Below are positions 43,846 through 53,581 of a stretch of DNA of 64,000 nt, one piece after another. The notes under the pieces were generated by a model. The model was given only the letters and a program-made list of their open reading frames with translations, was not told where the DNA came from and did no database searches. The position numbers and the translations under genes are program-made. Source of the DNA: Serratia sp. H1w (GTDB lineage: Bacteria; Pseudomonadota; Gammaproteobacteria; Enterobacterales; Enterobacteriaceae). The first letter of the stretch is position 1. Every line of letters begins with the position of its first letter. Location: NCBI RefSeq assembly GCF_000633355.1, contig NZ_AYMQ01000045.1:100465-164464 (forward strand). The letters are read 5' to 3'.

Positions 43846-45405
43846 ATGGCAAAAGATAAAAAACGTGGGTTTTTCTCCTGGCTGGGCTTTGGCCAGAAGG
43901 AAGAAGAGCAGCAACAAACTGAATCTGCCGTAGAACCGGCGGAGCAGCAGGCCGCAGAAACCCCGGCAGCCCCCAAACTGGACGATAAACTGCCCGCCCA
44001 GGAGTCTGCGCCAGCCGCCACCAAAGACATCCCAGGGGAATGGGATAGCAGCCTGAGCGGCGAGCCTATTGCCGAAAATATCCTGCCGCTGGAAGAACAC
44101 CACGCTGAGCCGGTGGCGATCGAAGAAGTTACTGTAGCGCCACATCCTGAGGTGCCAGCAGAAGAACCTGTGCTGATTGAAGCGGTGGTCGAAGCGCCTG
44201 CCGAGATTATCGAACCTGAGCCAGAGCTGATTGAAGCGGTGGTCGAAGCGCCTGCCGAGATTATCGAACCTGAGCCAGAGCTGGTTGAAGCGGTGGTCGA
44301 AGCACCTGCCGAGATTATCGAACCTGAGCCAGAGTTGGTTGAAGCGGTGGTCGAGACGCCTGCTGAGATCCTCGAGCCTGAGCCAGAATGGGTTGAAGAG
44401 GTTATTGAACCCGAACTGGAAGAAGAACCTGAACAGCCTGAGCTGCTGGCTCCTGCGGTGACGCAAGAACAGGAACGCCCGAGTAAAGAAGGCTTCTTTG
44501 CGCGCCTGAAACGCAGCCTGCTGAAAACCAAACAGAACCTGGGCTCCGGCTTTATCGGCCTGTTCCGTGGCAAGAAGATCGACGACGATCTGTTCGAAGA
44601 GCTGGAAGAACAGCTGCTGATCGCCGACGTTGGCGTAGAAACTACCCGTAAAATCATCGAGTCGCTCACCCTGCACGCCAGCCGTAAGCAGCTGAAAGAC
44701 GCCGAATCGCTGTATGTCTTGCTGAAAGAAGAGATGGCGGAGATTCTCGCCAAGGTGGATCAGCCGCTGGACGTCGGCGGCAAAACGCCGTTCGTGATCC
44801 TGATGGTTGGCGTCAACGGCGTGGGTAAAACCACCACCATCGGCAAGCTGGCGCGTCAGTTCCAGGCTGAGGGCAAGTCGGTGATGCTGGCCGCAGGCGA
44901 CACCTTCCGTGCCGCAGCGGTCGAGCAGTTGCAGGTTTGGGGTGAACGTAACCGCATTCCGGTCATCGCTCAACATACCGGTGCCGATTCCGCTTCGGTG
45001 ATTTTCGACGCAGTGCAAGCTGCCAAAGCCCGCAATATCGATGTGCTGATTGCCGACACCGCGGGTCGCCTGCAAAACAAGGCGCACCTGATGGAAGAGC
45101 TGAAGAAGATCGTGCGCGTCATGAAAAAGCTGGACGAGCAGGCCCCCCATGAGGTTATGCTGACTCTGGATGCCAGCACCGGACAAAATGCGGTTAACCA
45201 GGCGAAATTATTTAATGAAGCCGTGGGCCTGACCGGCATAACGCTGACTAAACTGGACGGTACCGCCAAAGGCGGGGTGATCTTCTCCATCGCCGATCAG
45301 TTTACTATCCCAATCCGTTACATCGGCGTTGGTGAAGGTATCGAAGATTTGCGGCCGTTTAAGGCTGATGACTTTATTGAGGCACTTTTTGCCCGAGAGG
45401 ATTGA
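43846..45405 (+). CDS. ftsY: Signal recognition particle receptor FtsY
   Basis: GTPase receptor that docks ribosome-SRP complexes at the inner membrane. The product is 519 residues (E. coli 497). The N-terminal membrane-targeting motif MAKDKKRGFFSWLGFG is kept. The acidic A domain (about 20-205) contains four near-identical 18-residue repeats at about 110-181. The NG domain follows with G1 GVNGVGKTTTIGKLA, DTFRAAAVEQL, DTAGRLQNK and TKLDGTAKGG. It leads ftsY-ftsE-ftsX with a 5-bp gap to ftsE. Confidence 0.98.
   Translation: MAKDKKRGFFSWLGFGQKEEEQQQTESAVEPAEQQAAETPAAPKLDDKLPAQESAPAATKDIPGEWDSSLSGEPIAENILPLEEHHAEPVAIEEVTVAPHPEVPAEEPVLIEAVVEAPAEIIEPEPELIEAVVEAPAEIIEPEPELVEAVVEAPAEIIEPEPELVEAVVETPAEILEPEPEWVEEVIEPELEEEPEQPELLAPAVTQEQERPSKEGFFARLKRSLLKTKQNLGSGFIGLFRGKKIDDDLFEELEEQLLIADVGVETTRKIIESLTLHASRKQLKDAESLYVLLKEEMAEILAKVDQPLDVGGKTPFVILMVGVNGVGKTTTIGKLARQFQAEGKSVMLAAGDTFRAAAVEQLQVWGERNRIPVIAQHTGADSASVIFDAVQAAKARNIDVLIADTAGRLQNKAHLMEELKKIVRVMKKLDEQAPHEVMLTLDASTGQNAVNQAKLFNEAVGLTGITLTKLDGTAKGGVIFSIADQFTIPIRYIGVGEGIEDLRPFKADDFIEALFARED
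44173..44388 (+). repeat. Four tandem 54-bp repeats inside ftsY
   Basis: Units at 44173-44226, 44227-44280, 44281-44334 and 44335-44388. The first three differ by only a few bases and the fourth has diverged more. Each encodes 18 residues with the core AVVEAPAEIIEPEPE, all in frame, so copy number can change without breaking the protein. A degenerate fifth half-unit follows. Confidence 0.95.
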
Positions 45406-45410
45406 TACGG

Positions 45411-46082
45411 ATGATTCGCTTTGAACAGGTCAGTAAAGCTTATCTGGGCGGACGGCAGGCCCTGCAGGGGGTAGATTTTCATCTGCGTCCGGCGGAGATG
45501 GCGTTTCTGACCGGCCATTCCGGCGCGGGGAAAAGTACCCTGCTGAAACTGATTTGTGGGATTGAGCGGCCAAGCGCCGGTCATATCTGGTTTGGTGGTC
45601 ATGACATCAGCCGGTTGAAAAACCGCGAGGTGCCTTTCCTGCGTCGCCAGATCGGCATGATTTTCCAGGATCACCATCTGCTGCTGGATCGTACGGTGTA
45701 TGACAATGTGGCGATGCCGCTGATCATCGCTGGTGCCAGTACCGAGGATATCCGTCGCCGCGTTTCGGCTGCGCTGGATAAAGTCGGGCTGTTGGATAAG
45801 GCGAAGAACTTCCCGATCCAGCTTTCCGGCGGTGAGCAGCAACGCGTTGGCATTGCCCGCGCGGTGGTGAACAAGCCTGCGGTGCTGTTGGCGGATGAAC
45901 CGACCGGTAACCTGGACGACGCCCTGTCGGAAGGGATCCTGCGCCTGTTTGAAGAATTCAACCGCGTTGGGGTGACGGTGCTGATGGCAACCCACGACAC
46001 CGGGCTGATCGCCCGGCGCAATTACCGCATCCTGACGTTGAGCCAGGGCCGTATGGCAGGGGGATCACAGCATGGCGAATAA
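45411..46082 (+). CDS. ftsE: Cell-division ATP-binding protein FtsE
   Basis: ABC ATPase that with FtsX activates septal peptidoglycan hydrolysis through EnvC and amidases. The product is 223 residues (E. coli 222). Walker A is [10 protein letters not shown], the signature is [14 protein letters not shown] and Walker B is [15 protein letters not shown] 45411 gives [14 protein letters not shown], the family start. It overlaps ftsX by 11 bp. Confidence 0.98.
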   Translation: MIRFEQVSKAYLGGRQALQGVDFHLRPAEMAFLTGHSGAGKSTLLKLICGIERPSAGHIWFGGHDISRLKNREVPFLRRQIGMIFQDHHLLLDRTVYDNVAMPLIIAGASTEDIRRRVSAALDKVGLLDKAKNFPIQLSGGEQQRVGIARAVVNKPAVLLADEPTGNLDDALSEGILRLFEEFNRVGVTVLMATHDTGLIARRNYRILTLSQGRMAGGSQHGE

Positions 46083-47025
46083 TGCAAAAACCGCCAAGAG
46101 CAAGGCACTGCGCGGTGGCTGGCGTGAACAATGGCGCTATGCCTGGATGAACGCCATTGCCGATATGCTGCGCCAACCGCTGGCAACGCTGCTGACCGTG
46201 ATGGTGATTGCCATTTCCCTGACGCTACCGAGCGTGTGCTACATCGTGTGGAAGAACGTCAGTACCGCGGCGACGCAATGGTATCCGACGCCACAGCTGA
46301 CGGTGTATCTGGACAAATCCCTCGACGATGACGCGGCGGTCAAAGTGCTGGATGCCATCAAGGCCGAGGCCGGGGTGGAGAAGGTGAACTACCTGTCGCG
46401 TGAAGAGGCGCGGGGCGAGTTCCGCAACTGGTCAGGTTTTGGCGGCGCGCTGGATATGTTGGAAGAAAACCCGTTGCCAGCCGTGGCGATAGTGACGCCA
46501 CAGTTGAGCTTCCAGAGTTCCGATACGCTCAACACCCTGCGCGATCGCGTGGCGGCGGTGCAGGGCGTGGATGAAGTACGTATGGACGATAGCTGGTTTG
46601 CCCGCCTGGCGGCGCTGACCGGGCTGGTGGGCCAGGTGGCCTTGATGATCGGCATACTGATGGTGGTGGCGGTGTTCCTGGTGATTGGTAACAGCGTGCG
46701 TCTGAGTATCTTCAGCCGTCGCGATACCATCAACGTAATGAAACTGATCGGGGCTACCGACGGCTTTATCCTGCGGCCGTTCCTCAACGGCGGTGCGATG
46801 CTCGGCTTCTTCGGTGCGCTATTATCGCTGATCCTGTCTGGCGCGCTGGTGTGGAAGCTGGAGTCGGTGGTGACCAACGTGGCGAAGGTGTTTGGTACCA
46901 CCTTTACCCTGCATGGCCTGGGCTGGGATGAGGCGCTACTGTTGCTGCTGATTTCAGCCATGATCGGTTGGATTGCCGCCTGGTTGGCCACAGTGCAACA
47001 TTTACGCCGATTTACACCACAATAG
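46072..47025 (+). CDS. ftsX: Cell-division protein FtsX
   Basis: Four-helix inner-membrane partner of FtsE whose large periplasmic loop recruits EnvC. The product is 317 residues, about 35 fewer than E. coli FtsX (352); the difference is all in the N-terminal cytoplasmic tail. Landmarks are [17 protein letters not shown] (first helix), [32 protein letters not shown] (periplasmic loop) and [15 protein letters not shown]. It overlaps ftsE, and rpoH follows after 315 bp. Confidence 0.97.
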   Translation: MANNAKTAKSKALRGGWREQWRYAWMNAIADMLRQPLATLLTVMVIAISLTLPSVCYIVWKNVSTAATQWYPTPQLTVYLDKSLDDDAAVKVLDAIKAEAGVEKVNYLSREEARGEFRNWSGFGGALDMLEENPLPAVAIVTPQLSFQSSDTLNTLRDRVAAVQGVDEVRMDDSWFARLAALTGLVGQVALMIGILMVVAVFLVIGNSVRLSIFSRRDTINVMKLIGATDGFILRPFLNGGAMLGFFGALLSLILSGALVWKLESVVTNVAKVFGTTFTLHGLGWDEALLLLLISAMIGWIAAWLATVQHLRRFTPQ

Positions 47026-47340
47026 TGATTTTTTGGTATACTCTTCTCCTGCTGCGGCCCGGTTGCCGTGCTGCGGGAGAAGAGTTGCCAGATATCAACA
47101 TCTCCGCTATCTTCTCAAACGCACAAATTCCCAATCAACCCGAGCTTTCATGGCGTATTGTCGTGTGCACTGTGTGTGAAAAACGGTGAACTTTTTGGGT
47201 TGAGCACGGTCAAAATCTGCAGCAAAATGTTTAGGTGCCCGGCGTGTGGAACCGTTTTTGCAACAGCAACTGCCGTAAGATCAATCGCTCCCCGCCGTGA
47301 AATCGCCTGCATGACCAGTTTTATCAAGAGAGGGTTTTGA
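47026..47340 (+). promoter_or_regulatory. rpoH promoter region
   Basis: A 315-bp gap without a gene. A TATACT -10 lies at 47037-47042 (weak -35 TTTACA at 47011, spacing 20). A strong sigma-E-type promoter is listed separately. The region corresponds to the multi-promoter rpoH control region of E. coli. Confidence 0.7.
47188..47214 (+). promoter_or_regulatory. Sigma-E-type promoter of rpoH
   Basis: GAACTT (47188-47193), 15 bp, then GTCAAA (47209-47214). The E. coli rpoH P3 promoter, read by sigma-E during envelope or extreme heat stress, has GAACTT-15 bp-GTCTGA, and the spacer end (CACG) also agrees. Confidence 0.78.
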
Positions 47341-48198
47341 ATGACCAAAGAAATGCGCACTTTAGCCTTAGTCCCACAGGGCAGCTTGGAAGCCTACCTG
47401 CGGGCAGCCAACACCTATCCGATGCTGACGGCAGAGGAAGAGCGGGAACTGGCTGAACGGCTGCATTATCAGGGCGATCTGGAAGCAGCTAAGCAGCTCA
47501 TCCTGTCTCACCTGCGCTTTGTCGCTCATATTGCCCGTAACTATTCAGGATACGGTTTGCCAGTGGCAGACCTGATCCAGGAAGGGAATATCGGCCTGAT
47601 GAAGGCCGTGCGTCGCTTCAACCCAGAGGTTGGCGTACGTCTGGTGTCCTTTGCGGTGCATTGGATCAAGGCAGAAATTCACGAATACGTGCTGCGCAAC
47701 TGGCGTATCGTGAAAGTCGCAACCACCAAGGCACAGCGTAAGCTGTTCTTCAACCTGCGCAAAACCAAGCAGCGTCTGGGCTGGTTCAATCAGGATGAAG
47801 TGGAGCTGGTCGCGCGCGAGCTGGGTGTTACCAGCAAAGACGTGCGTGAGATGGAGTCGCGCATGGCGGCACAGGATATGTCTTTTGACCCAACGCCGGA
47901 AGACGAAGGGCGTGACGGTCATGCCATGGCCCCGATGCTCTATCTGCAAGACAAGAGCTCAGACTTTGCCGAAGGTATCGAAGAAGATAACTGGGAAAGC
48001 AACGCCGCAGACAAACTGGCCTACGCGCTGGAAGGTCTGGACGAGCGCAGCCAGCATATCATTCGTGCCCGCTGGTTGGACGACGACAACAAGTCCACCT
48101 TGCAGGAGCTGGCCGATCAGTACGGCGTCTCTGCCGAGCGTGTGCGCCAGTTGGAAAAGAACGCCATGAAGAAACTGAAGATGGCGATCGAAGCCTGA
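47341..48198 (+). CDS. rpoH: RNA polymerase heat-shock sigma factor RpoH (sigma-32)
   Basis: Directs transcription of chaperone and protease genes on heat shock. The product is 285 residues (E. coli 284). Region 2 ([28 protein letters not shown] and [29 protein letters not shown]) and region 4 ([21 protein letters not shown]) are intact. The RpoH-box element [10 protein letters not shown] is also present. In E. coli the 5' coding mRNA acts as a thermosensor; I did not fold it here. A strong terminator follows. Confidence 0.98.
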   Translation: MTKEMRTLALVPQGSLEAYLRAANTYPMLTAEEERELAERLHYQGDLEAAKQLILSHLRFVAHIARNYSGYGLPVADLIQEGNIGLMKAVRRFNPEVGVRLVSFAVHWIKAEIHEYVLRNWRIVKVATTKAQRKLFFNLRKTKQRLGWFNQDEVELVARELGVTSKDVREMESRMAAQDMSFDPTPEDEGRDGHAMAPMLYLQDKSSDFAEGIEEDNWESNAADKLAYALEGLDERSQHIIRARWLDDDNKSTLQELADQYGVSAERVRQLEKNAMKKLKMAIEA

Positions 48199-48220
48199 TA
48201 CTGACAGCGTTTACAGTTCG

Positions 48221-48252
48221 AAAAGCCCGGCTTGCCGGGCTTTTCTGTTTTT
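48221..48252. terminator. Strong rho-independent terminator after rpoH
   Basis: AAAAGCCCGG/CCGGGCTTTT stem with a CTTG loop (48221-48244) followed by CTGTTTTTA. A-run and T-run flank it, so it can serve rpoH and also the convergent gene that ends at 48257. Confidence 0.9.
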
Positions 48253-48256
48253 ATCG

Positions 48257-50326
48257 CTAGTTGGTTGCGGTGCTAAAATCTGGAGCTGGGCAGTCGTAGC
48301 CAAACTTGGTGCCCCAATCGAACTGGGTGCCGTTCTTGATATAGCGCTGATACAGTGCCCGGCCAGTCTTGGCGTCACGGGCAATCACCCAACCCGCGGC
48401 GTTACACAGCACGGCGGCATAGGCCTGGCTTTTCGGTGGTAGTAAATCGGCGGCCTTTTGTGCCAGACCGACCGCTTGCCAGCGATAGTGCAGAAAACGG
48501 TTTTCTGCCTCCGGCAACGATTTCTTGGCCCGCGCCGCTTCGGCCGCACTGATCCAACTCTTGTCTTTGCTATCCTTGGTGTTGAACGCATCCCCCAGAT
48601 AGGAATACCCCGCACCATAGATGTTGTAATCCGGCGTCATTTCGTAACCGGTGAACTCCAGTCCCTGCGAACGCAATAGCGCTGCTGCCTGATAGTAGCT
48701 TTTGGCGCGAGCGTTGTTATCTGCCGTTTTATCCTGTGCCGCTTTCATCAAATTGGCAAAGTCTTGCGCAGCCTGGCGGTAGTTAGGAATGGCAAAGTAG
48801 TTCACCGCTTCCTGATAACGGCCTGCACGCATCATTCTCCGCGCCAGCAGTTCGCGCAGTTGGACTTCCTGGGTGATCCGTTCGCCATTGTACTCATCAG
48901 GTTTAACCGGCTTCAGTGGCGTGGTTGGTGCTGGAGCGTGCTTATCCACAAAGCCCTTCAGCTCATCGATGGTCAGCACTCGCTCGGCGATATCCGCCAC
49001 GTCTGCCCAGTAGTTTTCTTTGCCGCGATACATCAGGTCCATCGCTTGCAGATAGTCACCCCGGTTCAGCGCCAGAATGGCCTGCTCGCCAGCCACTCGG
49101 CAATCTGGGACGATCATCTCGGGTGCGAACTCGTCGTTACGTTGTTCTCCCCAGCTTTCGTCCGTAGGGAAGGCGGCTGCGGCCTTGGCATAGGCGGCAG
49201 TCGCGGCCTTCACATCGCCGTCGCGCAGGGCCATCTTGGCGCGTAGCCACCAGGCTAAACCACTATCAGCGGCGTTCTTCAGCAGGTTGGCCGCCATAGC
49301 ATATTGCCCGGAACGATAGGCTAACGCCGCTAGCCGGTCGCTGCCGGTGAAACCACTTTTTACCGAATCGTTAAGCAGCGTCAGATTCTGGTCAATGACC
49401 TGTTTTGCGCCCACCCCGGTGCTATTGGCATCGGACATTTGCAGATTACTACCGCGGGCGAACAGTTCAATCGTGACCAACTGCTGGATCAACGGATCGT
49501 GAATGGCCTGTTTTAACGCTTCCACATGCTGCGGGTTGATCAAATAGGTAGAAATGTACTGGAGCGAAAGCCCTCCGTCGGGATCGCCCTGGGCGGCTTG
49601 CTGAGCGTAAAGCTGTGCCGCCGGGATAAACTCTCCAAGCCACAAATGAATCCGTGCTTGCTGACCCAGGCTGCTCAGTGCCAACTGGTCGGGATCGGCG
49701 CTGCCCTTTTTCACCTGGTCAATCACTTGTTGGAAGGCGGCCATGGCTTGCTCAAGCTGCGCTTTCTCCGGGTGCTTCACCACCGGCTCTGCACCGGATT
49801 CGTTTTCCGGGGTGCCATGATCGTCCATCAGCAGACGACCCAGTGAATATTGCGCCCGTAATCCCCACTCGCCCTGTTCGGCGTCAGGTAGCGCTAACAC
49901 TTGCTGAAAATATTGCGACGCACGGGGATCTTCGCCGGCAAAAGCAACTGCGCCCAACGTATACAGGCGAGCGGCATTAGATAACCCCTGCGCATTCACC
50001 GCATCGGCTTCTTCAACGGTTTTGGTTGCCCGCATCTGGGCAATGGCCTGTTGTTCTGGCGAGAGCGGCATCGGTTTTGGCGGTGTGGCCGGAGCTGGAG
50101 CTGGAGCCTGCCAGCGTGGCAGTTGTGGATCTACCGCTACCAGACGGCTCGCTTCGAAAGCGAAGTTGCCCTCAGGCATCGACAGCAGGGTGCCGTTGCG
50201 GTCCATCAGCAGTCGGTTGGGAAAATCGGGTCCACAGGCCTGGCCGCTCAACGGCATGATCAATGCAGCGGCGATTAAGGATGCTAGTGGGAGCACACGG
50301 CTGCGGTGCGAATCAAGGTATGACAT
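48257..50326 (-). CDS. Exported helical-repeat (TPR-like) protein, function unknown
   Basis: A 689-residue protein that I do not recognise as a named gene. A signal peptide (1-30) ends at GQA/CGPDF with Cys31, so it may be a lipoprotein or have a cysteine at the mature N-terminus; a Gln at -2 is not typical of a lipobox. A proline-rich linker (about 70-90) follows, then a long all-helical body with repeated Ala-rich helix pairs such as AARLYTLGAVAFAGED and DSGLAWWLRAKMAL, suggestive of TPR/Sel1-like repeats. The gene overlaps the upstream DUF3142 gene by 14 bp. Together they stand where E. coli has livJ. Confidence 0.8.
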   Translation of the reverse strand: MSYLDSHRSRVLPLASLIAAALIMPLSGQACGPDFPNRLLMDRNGTLLSMPEGNFAFEASRLVAVDPQLPRWQAPAPAPATPPKPMPLSPEQQAIAQMRATKTVEEADAVNAQGLSNAARLYTLGAVAFAGEDPRASQYFQQVLALPDAEQGEWGLRAQYSLGRLLMDDHGTPENESGAEPVVKHPEKAQLEQAMAAFQQVIDQVKKGSADPDQLALSSLGQQARIHLWLGEFIPAAQLYAQQAAQGDPDGGLSLQYISTYLINPQHVEALKQAIHDPLIQQLVTIELFARGSNLQMSDANSTGVGAKQVIDQNLTLLNDSVKSGFTGSDRLAALAYRSGQYAMAANLLKNAADSGLAWWLRAKMALRDGDVKAATAAYAKAAAAFPTDESWGEQRNDEFAPEMIVPDCRVAGEQAILALNRGDYLQAMDLMYRGKENYWADVADIAERVLTIDELKGFVDKHAPAPTTPLKPVKPDEYNGERITQEVQLRELLARRMMRAGRYQEAVNYFAIPNYRQAAQDFANLMKAAQDKTADNNARAKSYYQAAALLRSQGLEFTGYEMTPDYNIYGAGYSYLGDAFNTKDSKDKSWISAAEAARAKKSLPEAENRFLHYRWQAVGLAQKAADLLPPKSQAYAAVLCNAAGWVIARDAKTGRALYQRYIKNGTQFDWGTKFGYDCPAPDFSTATN

Positions 50327-51530
50327 GAGTGCCTCCTGGCGCGATCTGTTGGCAGCGTAGCCAGCCCAGCGGGCGTGATTGCTCCGCTCGTAACTGATCG
50401 CCGCTAATGCGGATAAAGCGTAGTGGTGCCGATGGGGTTGCCAACTGGTAATTGCCTACAGCGTCGGCAGCCAGGCAACCTTCGGCTTGAATGTGGATCT
50501 CACGGGGTAATGGGGCGTCCACCGGTCCCTGATTTTGGATAATCAAATCGTACAACCCGTCTTGCTGTGGTTGCGGCAGAAACTTGACCTGCCAGTTGAC
50601 GAGCAAGGGTTGATGCTGGATCACCGCCCGCAGCGTCGCCATCGACCAGGCGCGGCGATCGTTCGCCAGCGGCAGACGGAACCAGATAATGCCGCGCAGG
50701 TGCGGTAGTTGGCGTTGCGTGAGCTGCTGCAAGAAATCGGCAATCTGCTGTGGTGCCACGGTCAGTTCCTGCACCTTGCCCGCCACGCGCTGCGAGGTTT
50801 CACTTTCAACCAAGGCCCCTTGGGCATCGTACCCCAACAGAGCCATGCCGTAGGCGGGCAAGGCGATACGGAAAGGTTTAGGACTAAGGCGTGCGTAAAG
50901 ACGTACCCATTCCAGCGCCAACTGGCCGTCGAATAGACCTTGGGTCGGTGAGAGTACCGCATGTACCTGGAGTACCGAGCTGTCTACCTGTTGTAGTACA
51001 CCAGGCAGCGCCGGGGAGCCGATCCAGGCGGGCAGGGCGGTGATGCCAAGCTGTAATGAAGGGGGAAGCTGTCGACGCAGTTGTCGCAGGAATTTTTGAT
51101 ATTCGGGCAGTCGAACGGTGGCGGCGTCGTGGTCAATCTCCACGCCAATGACCGGTAAACCCGCCGCCTGCCAGCGTTGTAGCTGTTGTTGTAAGCGGGC
51201 ATGGATGGTGGTCTCATCCAACTGCATCAATTGTCCATCCAGCCGGACGACCAGCCAAAGCGGGCGGCCATCCTGTTTCAGCAGGGCGGTATCAACCTGA
51301 ATATCGCGAAAACCCTCACGCGGATGCACCTGCAAACCCAACACGCGCAAGGTGGTAAACAGGTCCTGGCTGGCGGCCAGCGCCTCGGCATGCTGGGGAG
51401 TCCATACGCGTTGCCAAATATAGACCTGCTGATCCCAGGAGTGAGACAGTTGGGTTGCCTGATAACGTCCTGCCAACCCGGCTGTCAGGGCGAGCAGCAG
51501 CAATACCTCCAGTGTTAGCCAACGTTTCAT
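50313..51530 (-). CDS. DUF3142 membrane-anchored protein
   Basis: 405 residues. An N-terminal hydrophobic anchor or signal (about 4-22) is followed by a TIM-barrel-like domain of the DUF3142 type, reminiscent of glycoside hydrolases. VIGVEIDHDAATVRLPEYQKFL supplies a strand with acidic residues, then LQLGITALPAWI and RIALPAYGMALLGYD. No catalytic role is established. It overlaps panM by 4 bp upstream and the exported repeat protein by 14 bp downstream, so the two exported proteins are translationally coupled and probably act together in the envelope. Confidence 0.8.
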   Translation of the reverse strand: MKRWLTLEVLLLLALTAGLAGRYQATQLSHSWDQQVYIWQRVWTPQHAEALAASQDLFTTLRVLGLQVHPREGFRDIQVDTALLKQDGRPLWLVVRLDGQLMQLDETTIHARLQQQLQRWQAAGLPVIGVEIDHDAATVRLPEYQKFLRQLRRQLPPSLQLGITALPAWIGSPALPGVLQQVDSSVLQVHAVLSPTQGLFDGQLALEWVRLYARLSPKPFRIALPAYGMALLGYDAQGALVESETSQRVAGKVQELTVAPQQIADFLQQLTQRQLPHLRGIIWFRLPLANDRRAWSMATLRAVIQHQPLLVNWQVKFLPQPQQDGLYDLIIQNQGPVDAPLPREIHIQAEGCLAADAVGNYQLATPSAPLRFIRISGDQLRAEQSRPLGWLRCQQIAPGGTHVIP

Positions 51531-51922
51531 GGCTTATGCCAGCAATCATCCTGTGCCTGGAAGCCACAGGCGCGCATAAAGTTGCCGACCTCACCACGTT
51601 CACGTGCGGCCAGCCCGGCGGTAGTCAGTTGCCAATGTTGCACCTGTGGCAACTGACGTTGCGCATCCTCGATCAGATATAGCCCCACGCCACGGCGGCG
51701 AGTGACTTCGCGCACCATCAGGTCGTGCAATTGAGCGGTCTGGTCGTGGATCTCGATTTTTACCGCCCCCAGCAACCGCTCGTTAAATCGTGCGGCGAAC
51801 AGCGTCTTGCCCTCCTCCAACCAGCTTAACCACTGTGCAGGCTGTTGATGTGGCCAGATTTTACCAAGGTCGATCAGGTCTTGCGGGGACAGGTTGGTCA
51901 AGCGCTCAATGGTCAGTTTCAT
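51527..51922 (-). CDS. panM: PanD maturation factor PanM
   Basis: GNAT-fold protein that triggers self-cleavage of aspartate decarboxylase PanD for beta-alanine and coenzyme A synthesis, and senses CoA. The product is 131 residues (E. coli 127). Landmarks are MKLTIERL at the start, FAARFNERLLGAVK and REVTRRRGVGLYLIED. ATG 51920-51922 is the family start; a longer frame to 52033 adds unrelated residues. It is divergent from livK, as in E. coli. Confidence 0.92.
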   Translation of the reverse strand: MKLTIERLTNLSPQDLIDLGKIWPHQQPAQWLSWLEEGKTLFAARFNERLLGAVKIEIHDQTAQLHDLMVREVTRRRGVGLYLIEDAQRQLPQVQHWQLTTAGLAARERGEVGNFMRACGFQAQDDCWHKP

Positions 51923-52386
51923 GCCGGATTTCCGCACCGATAAAGGATGCCGATAGTGTAATGGATCTTGCACAGCGCGTTGTGTAAGTTTTTCTATACG
52001 TGTGCTGGGCAAAATGTTTTTTGCCGCGGGCATTTTCCGAGTAAACGATTGGTTAATGAGGTGTTAACCAGCATATCGCGCTGTTCCTGATGATAAACAG
52101 CGCAGATTTAATCCGGATTTTATCCTGTTTACACCGCTTGTTTCTGACATTGAGAGTTGCTTTGCAGAAGAAAATTCCTGTTTAATAACATGAAAAATAA
52201 AGTCTTATTAGAAAATATTGTCACAAATGTGCCTAAATCATTATTACTTATAGATAAAAGCGTTCTGGCGTCGTTTTGCTGGCCGTAGACAAGGGGCTGT
52301 AACTTGCAATCCGCCCGCTAGAAACAATGATTAGGTGTGACAAACAACAACAGCAACACTCACAACGACAGATGGGGATTAAGCGG
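51923..52386 (+). promoter_or_regulatory. panM-livK intergenic control region
   Basis: 464 bp without a gene. It contains a dyad GGTTAA-N7-TTAACC (52051-52069), an 8-bp hairpin GCGCTGTT/AACAGCGC (52078-52103) and a strongly AT-rich stretch (about 52170-52260), where a TTGTCA...17 bp...TTATTA pair (52218-52246) could be the livK promoter. An AT-rich promoter would suit Lrp control of a branched-chain amino acid operon, but no Lrp site is certain. Confidence 0.45.
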
Positions 52387-53502
52387 ATGAAATTAACAAA
52401 GGGTAAAGCGTTGCTGGCCGGTTGTCTCGCGATGGCTATTGGTCATGTTGCTATGGCAAAAGACATCAAAGTGGCCGTAGTTGGCGCGATGTCCGGCCCG
52501 GTGGCGCAGTATGGTGATATGGAGTTCACCGGTGCGCGTCAGGCGATTGCCGATATCAACGCCAAAGGCGGTATCAAGGGCGATAAGCTGGTAGCGGTCG
52601 AGTATGACGATGCCTGTGACCCGAAACAGGCGGTAGCGGTAGCCAACAAGGTCATCAATGACGGTATCCGTTACGTGATCGGCCACCTGTGCTCTTCTTC
52701 GACCCAGCCCGCTTCCGATATTTATGAAGACGAAGGCGTGATCATGATCACCCCGGCGGCGACTAACGCCGATCTGACCACCCGTGGTTACAAGATGATT
52801 ATGCGTACCACCGGTCTGGACTCCGATCAGGGCCCAACGGCGGCCAGCTACATCCTCAATGACATCAAACCCAAGCGCATCGCCGTGATCCACGACAAGC
52901 AGCAATATGGTGAAGGCCTGGCGCGTTCAGTGCGTGACAGCCTGAAAAAGCAAGGTACCGACCCAGTGATGTTTGAAGGTATCACCGCTGGCGACAAAGA
53001 TTTCTCTACTCTGGTCGCGCGTCTGAAGAAAGAAAACGTCGATTTCGTTTACTTCGGCGGCTACTACCCGGAAATGGGCCAGATCCTGCGTCAGGCCAAA
53101 CAGGCCGGTCTGGCAGCCCGCTTTATGGGGCCGGAAGGCGTGGGTAACTCTTCGCTGTCCAACATCGCCGGTGCCGCGTCTGAAGGCATGCTGGTGACCC
53201 TGCCGAAACGCTACGATCAGGTACCTGCCAACCAGCCGGTAGTGGATGCGTTGAAAGCCAAAAAACTGGATCCGAGCGGGCCGTTTATCTGGACCACCTA
53301 TGCCGCCTTGCAGTCTCTGGTCACCGGGATGGAGCGCAGCGGCAGCCAGGAGCCAGCCGATATCATCAAAGATCTGAAAACTGGCCAACCGGTGGAAACC
53401 GTCATGGGTCCACTGAGCTGGGATGACAAAGGCGATCTGAAAGGCTTCGAGTTCGGGGTGTTCGAATGGCATGCCGACGGTTCATCAACGCCGATTAAAT
53501 AA
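52387..53502 (+). CDS. livK: Leucine-specific/branched-chain amino acid binding protein
   Basis: Periplasmic binding protein of the LIV transporter, 371 residues. The signal peptide ends after residue 24 (AMA/KDI). The mature part reads [38 protein letters not shown] and [14 protein letters not shown], typical of LivK/LivJ. Position ahead of livHMGF fits LivK. A second binding protein gene (livJ) is not present near panM as it is in E. coli. The ATG at 52387 has GGGGA upstream. Confidence 0.95.
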   Translation: MKLTKGKALLAGCLAMAIGHVAMAKDIKVAVVGAMSGPVAQYGDMEFTGARQAIADINAKGGIKGDKLVAVEYDDACDPKQAVAVANKVINDGIRYVIGHLCSSSTQPASDIYEDEGVIMITPAATNADLTTRGYKMIMRTTGLDSDQGPTAASYILNDIKPKRIAVIHDKQQYGEGLARSVRDSLKKQGTDPVMFEGITAGDKDFSTLVARLKKENVDFVYFGGYYPEMGQILRQAKQAGLAARFMGPEGVGNSSLSNIAGAASEGMLVTLPKRYDQVPANQPVVDALKAKKLDPSGPFIWTTYAALQSLVTGMERSGSQEPADIIKDLKTGQPVETVMGPLSWDDKGDLKGFEFGVFEWHADGSSTPIK

Positions 53503-53514
53503 GTCTGGTTTAAA

Positions 53515-53581
53515 GGTGGCTCCTGCTCCATCGGGAGTAGGGCCACCACGACAGCAAAATCTACAAACCGGGAATTCCCGG
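53515..53581 (+). other. Hairpins between livK and livH
   Basis: The 148-bp gap holds a long imperfect stem (GGTGGC...GCCACC, 53515-53547) and a perfect palindrome CCGGGAATTCCCGG (53568-53581). Such structures commonly protect the binding-protein mRNA or attenuate downstream genes, giving more LivK than permease. Confidence 0.55.

Noticed and set aside
44173..44388. Regular repeats that could suggest a CRISPR array
   Set aside because: The units are contiguous with no unique spacers, are in frame within ftsY and encode an 18-residue protein repeat; no cas genes are nearby.
43684..45186. A 500-codon open frame antisense to ftsY
   Set aside because: It mirrors the repeats and strong codon bias of ftsY in another frame, is dominated by low-complexity Phe/Leu/Arg/Asn runs, and has no ribosome-binding sequence or family resemblance.
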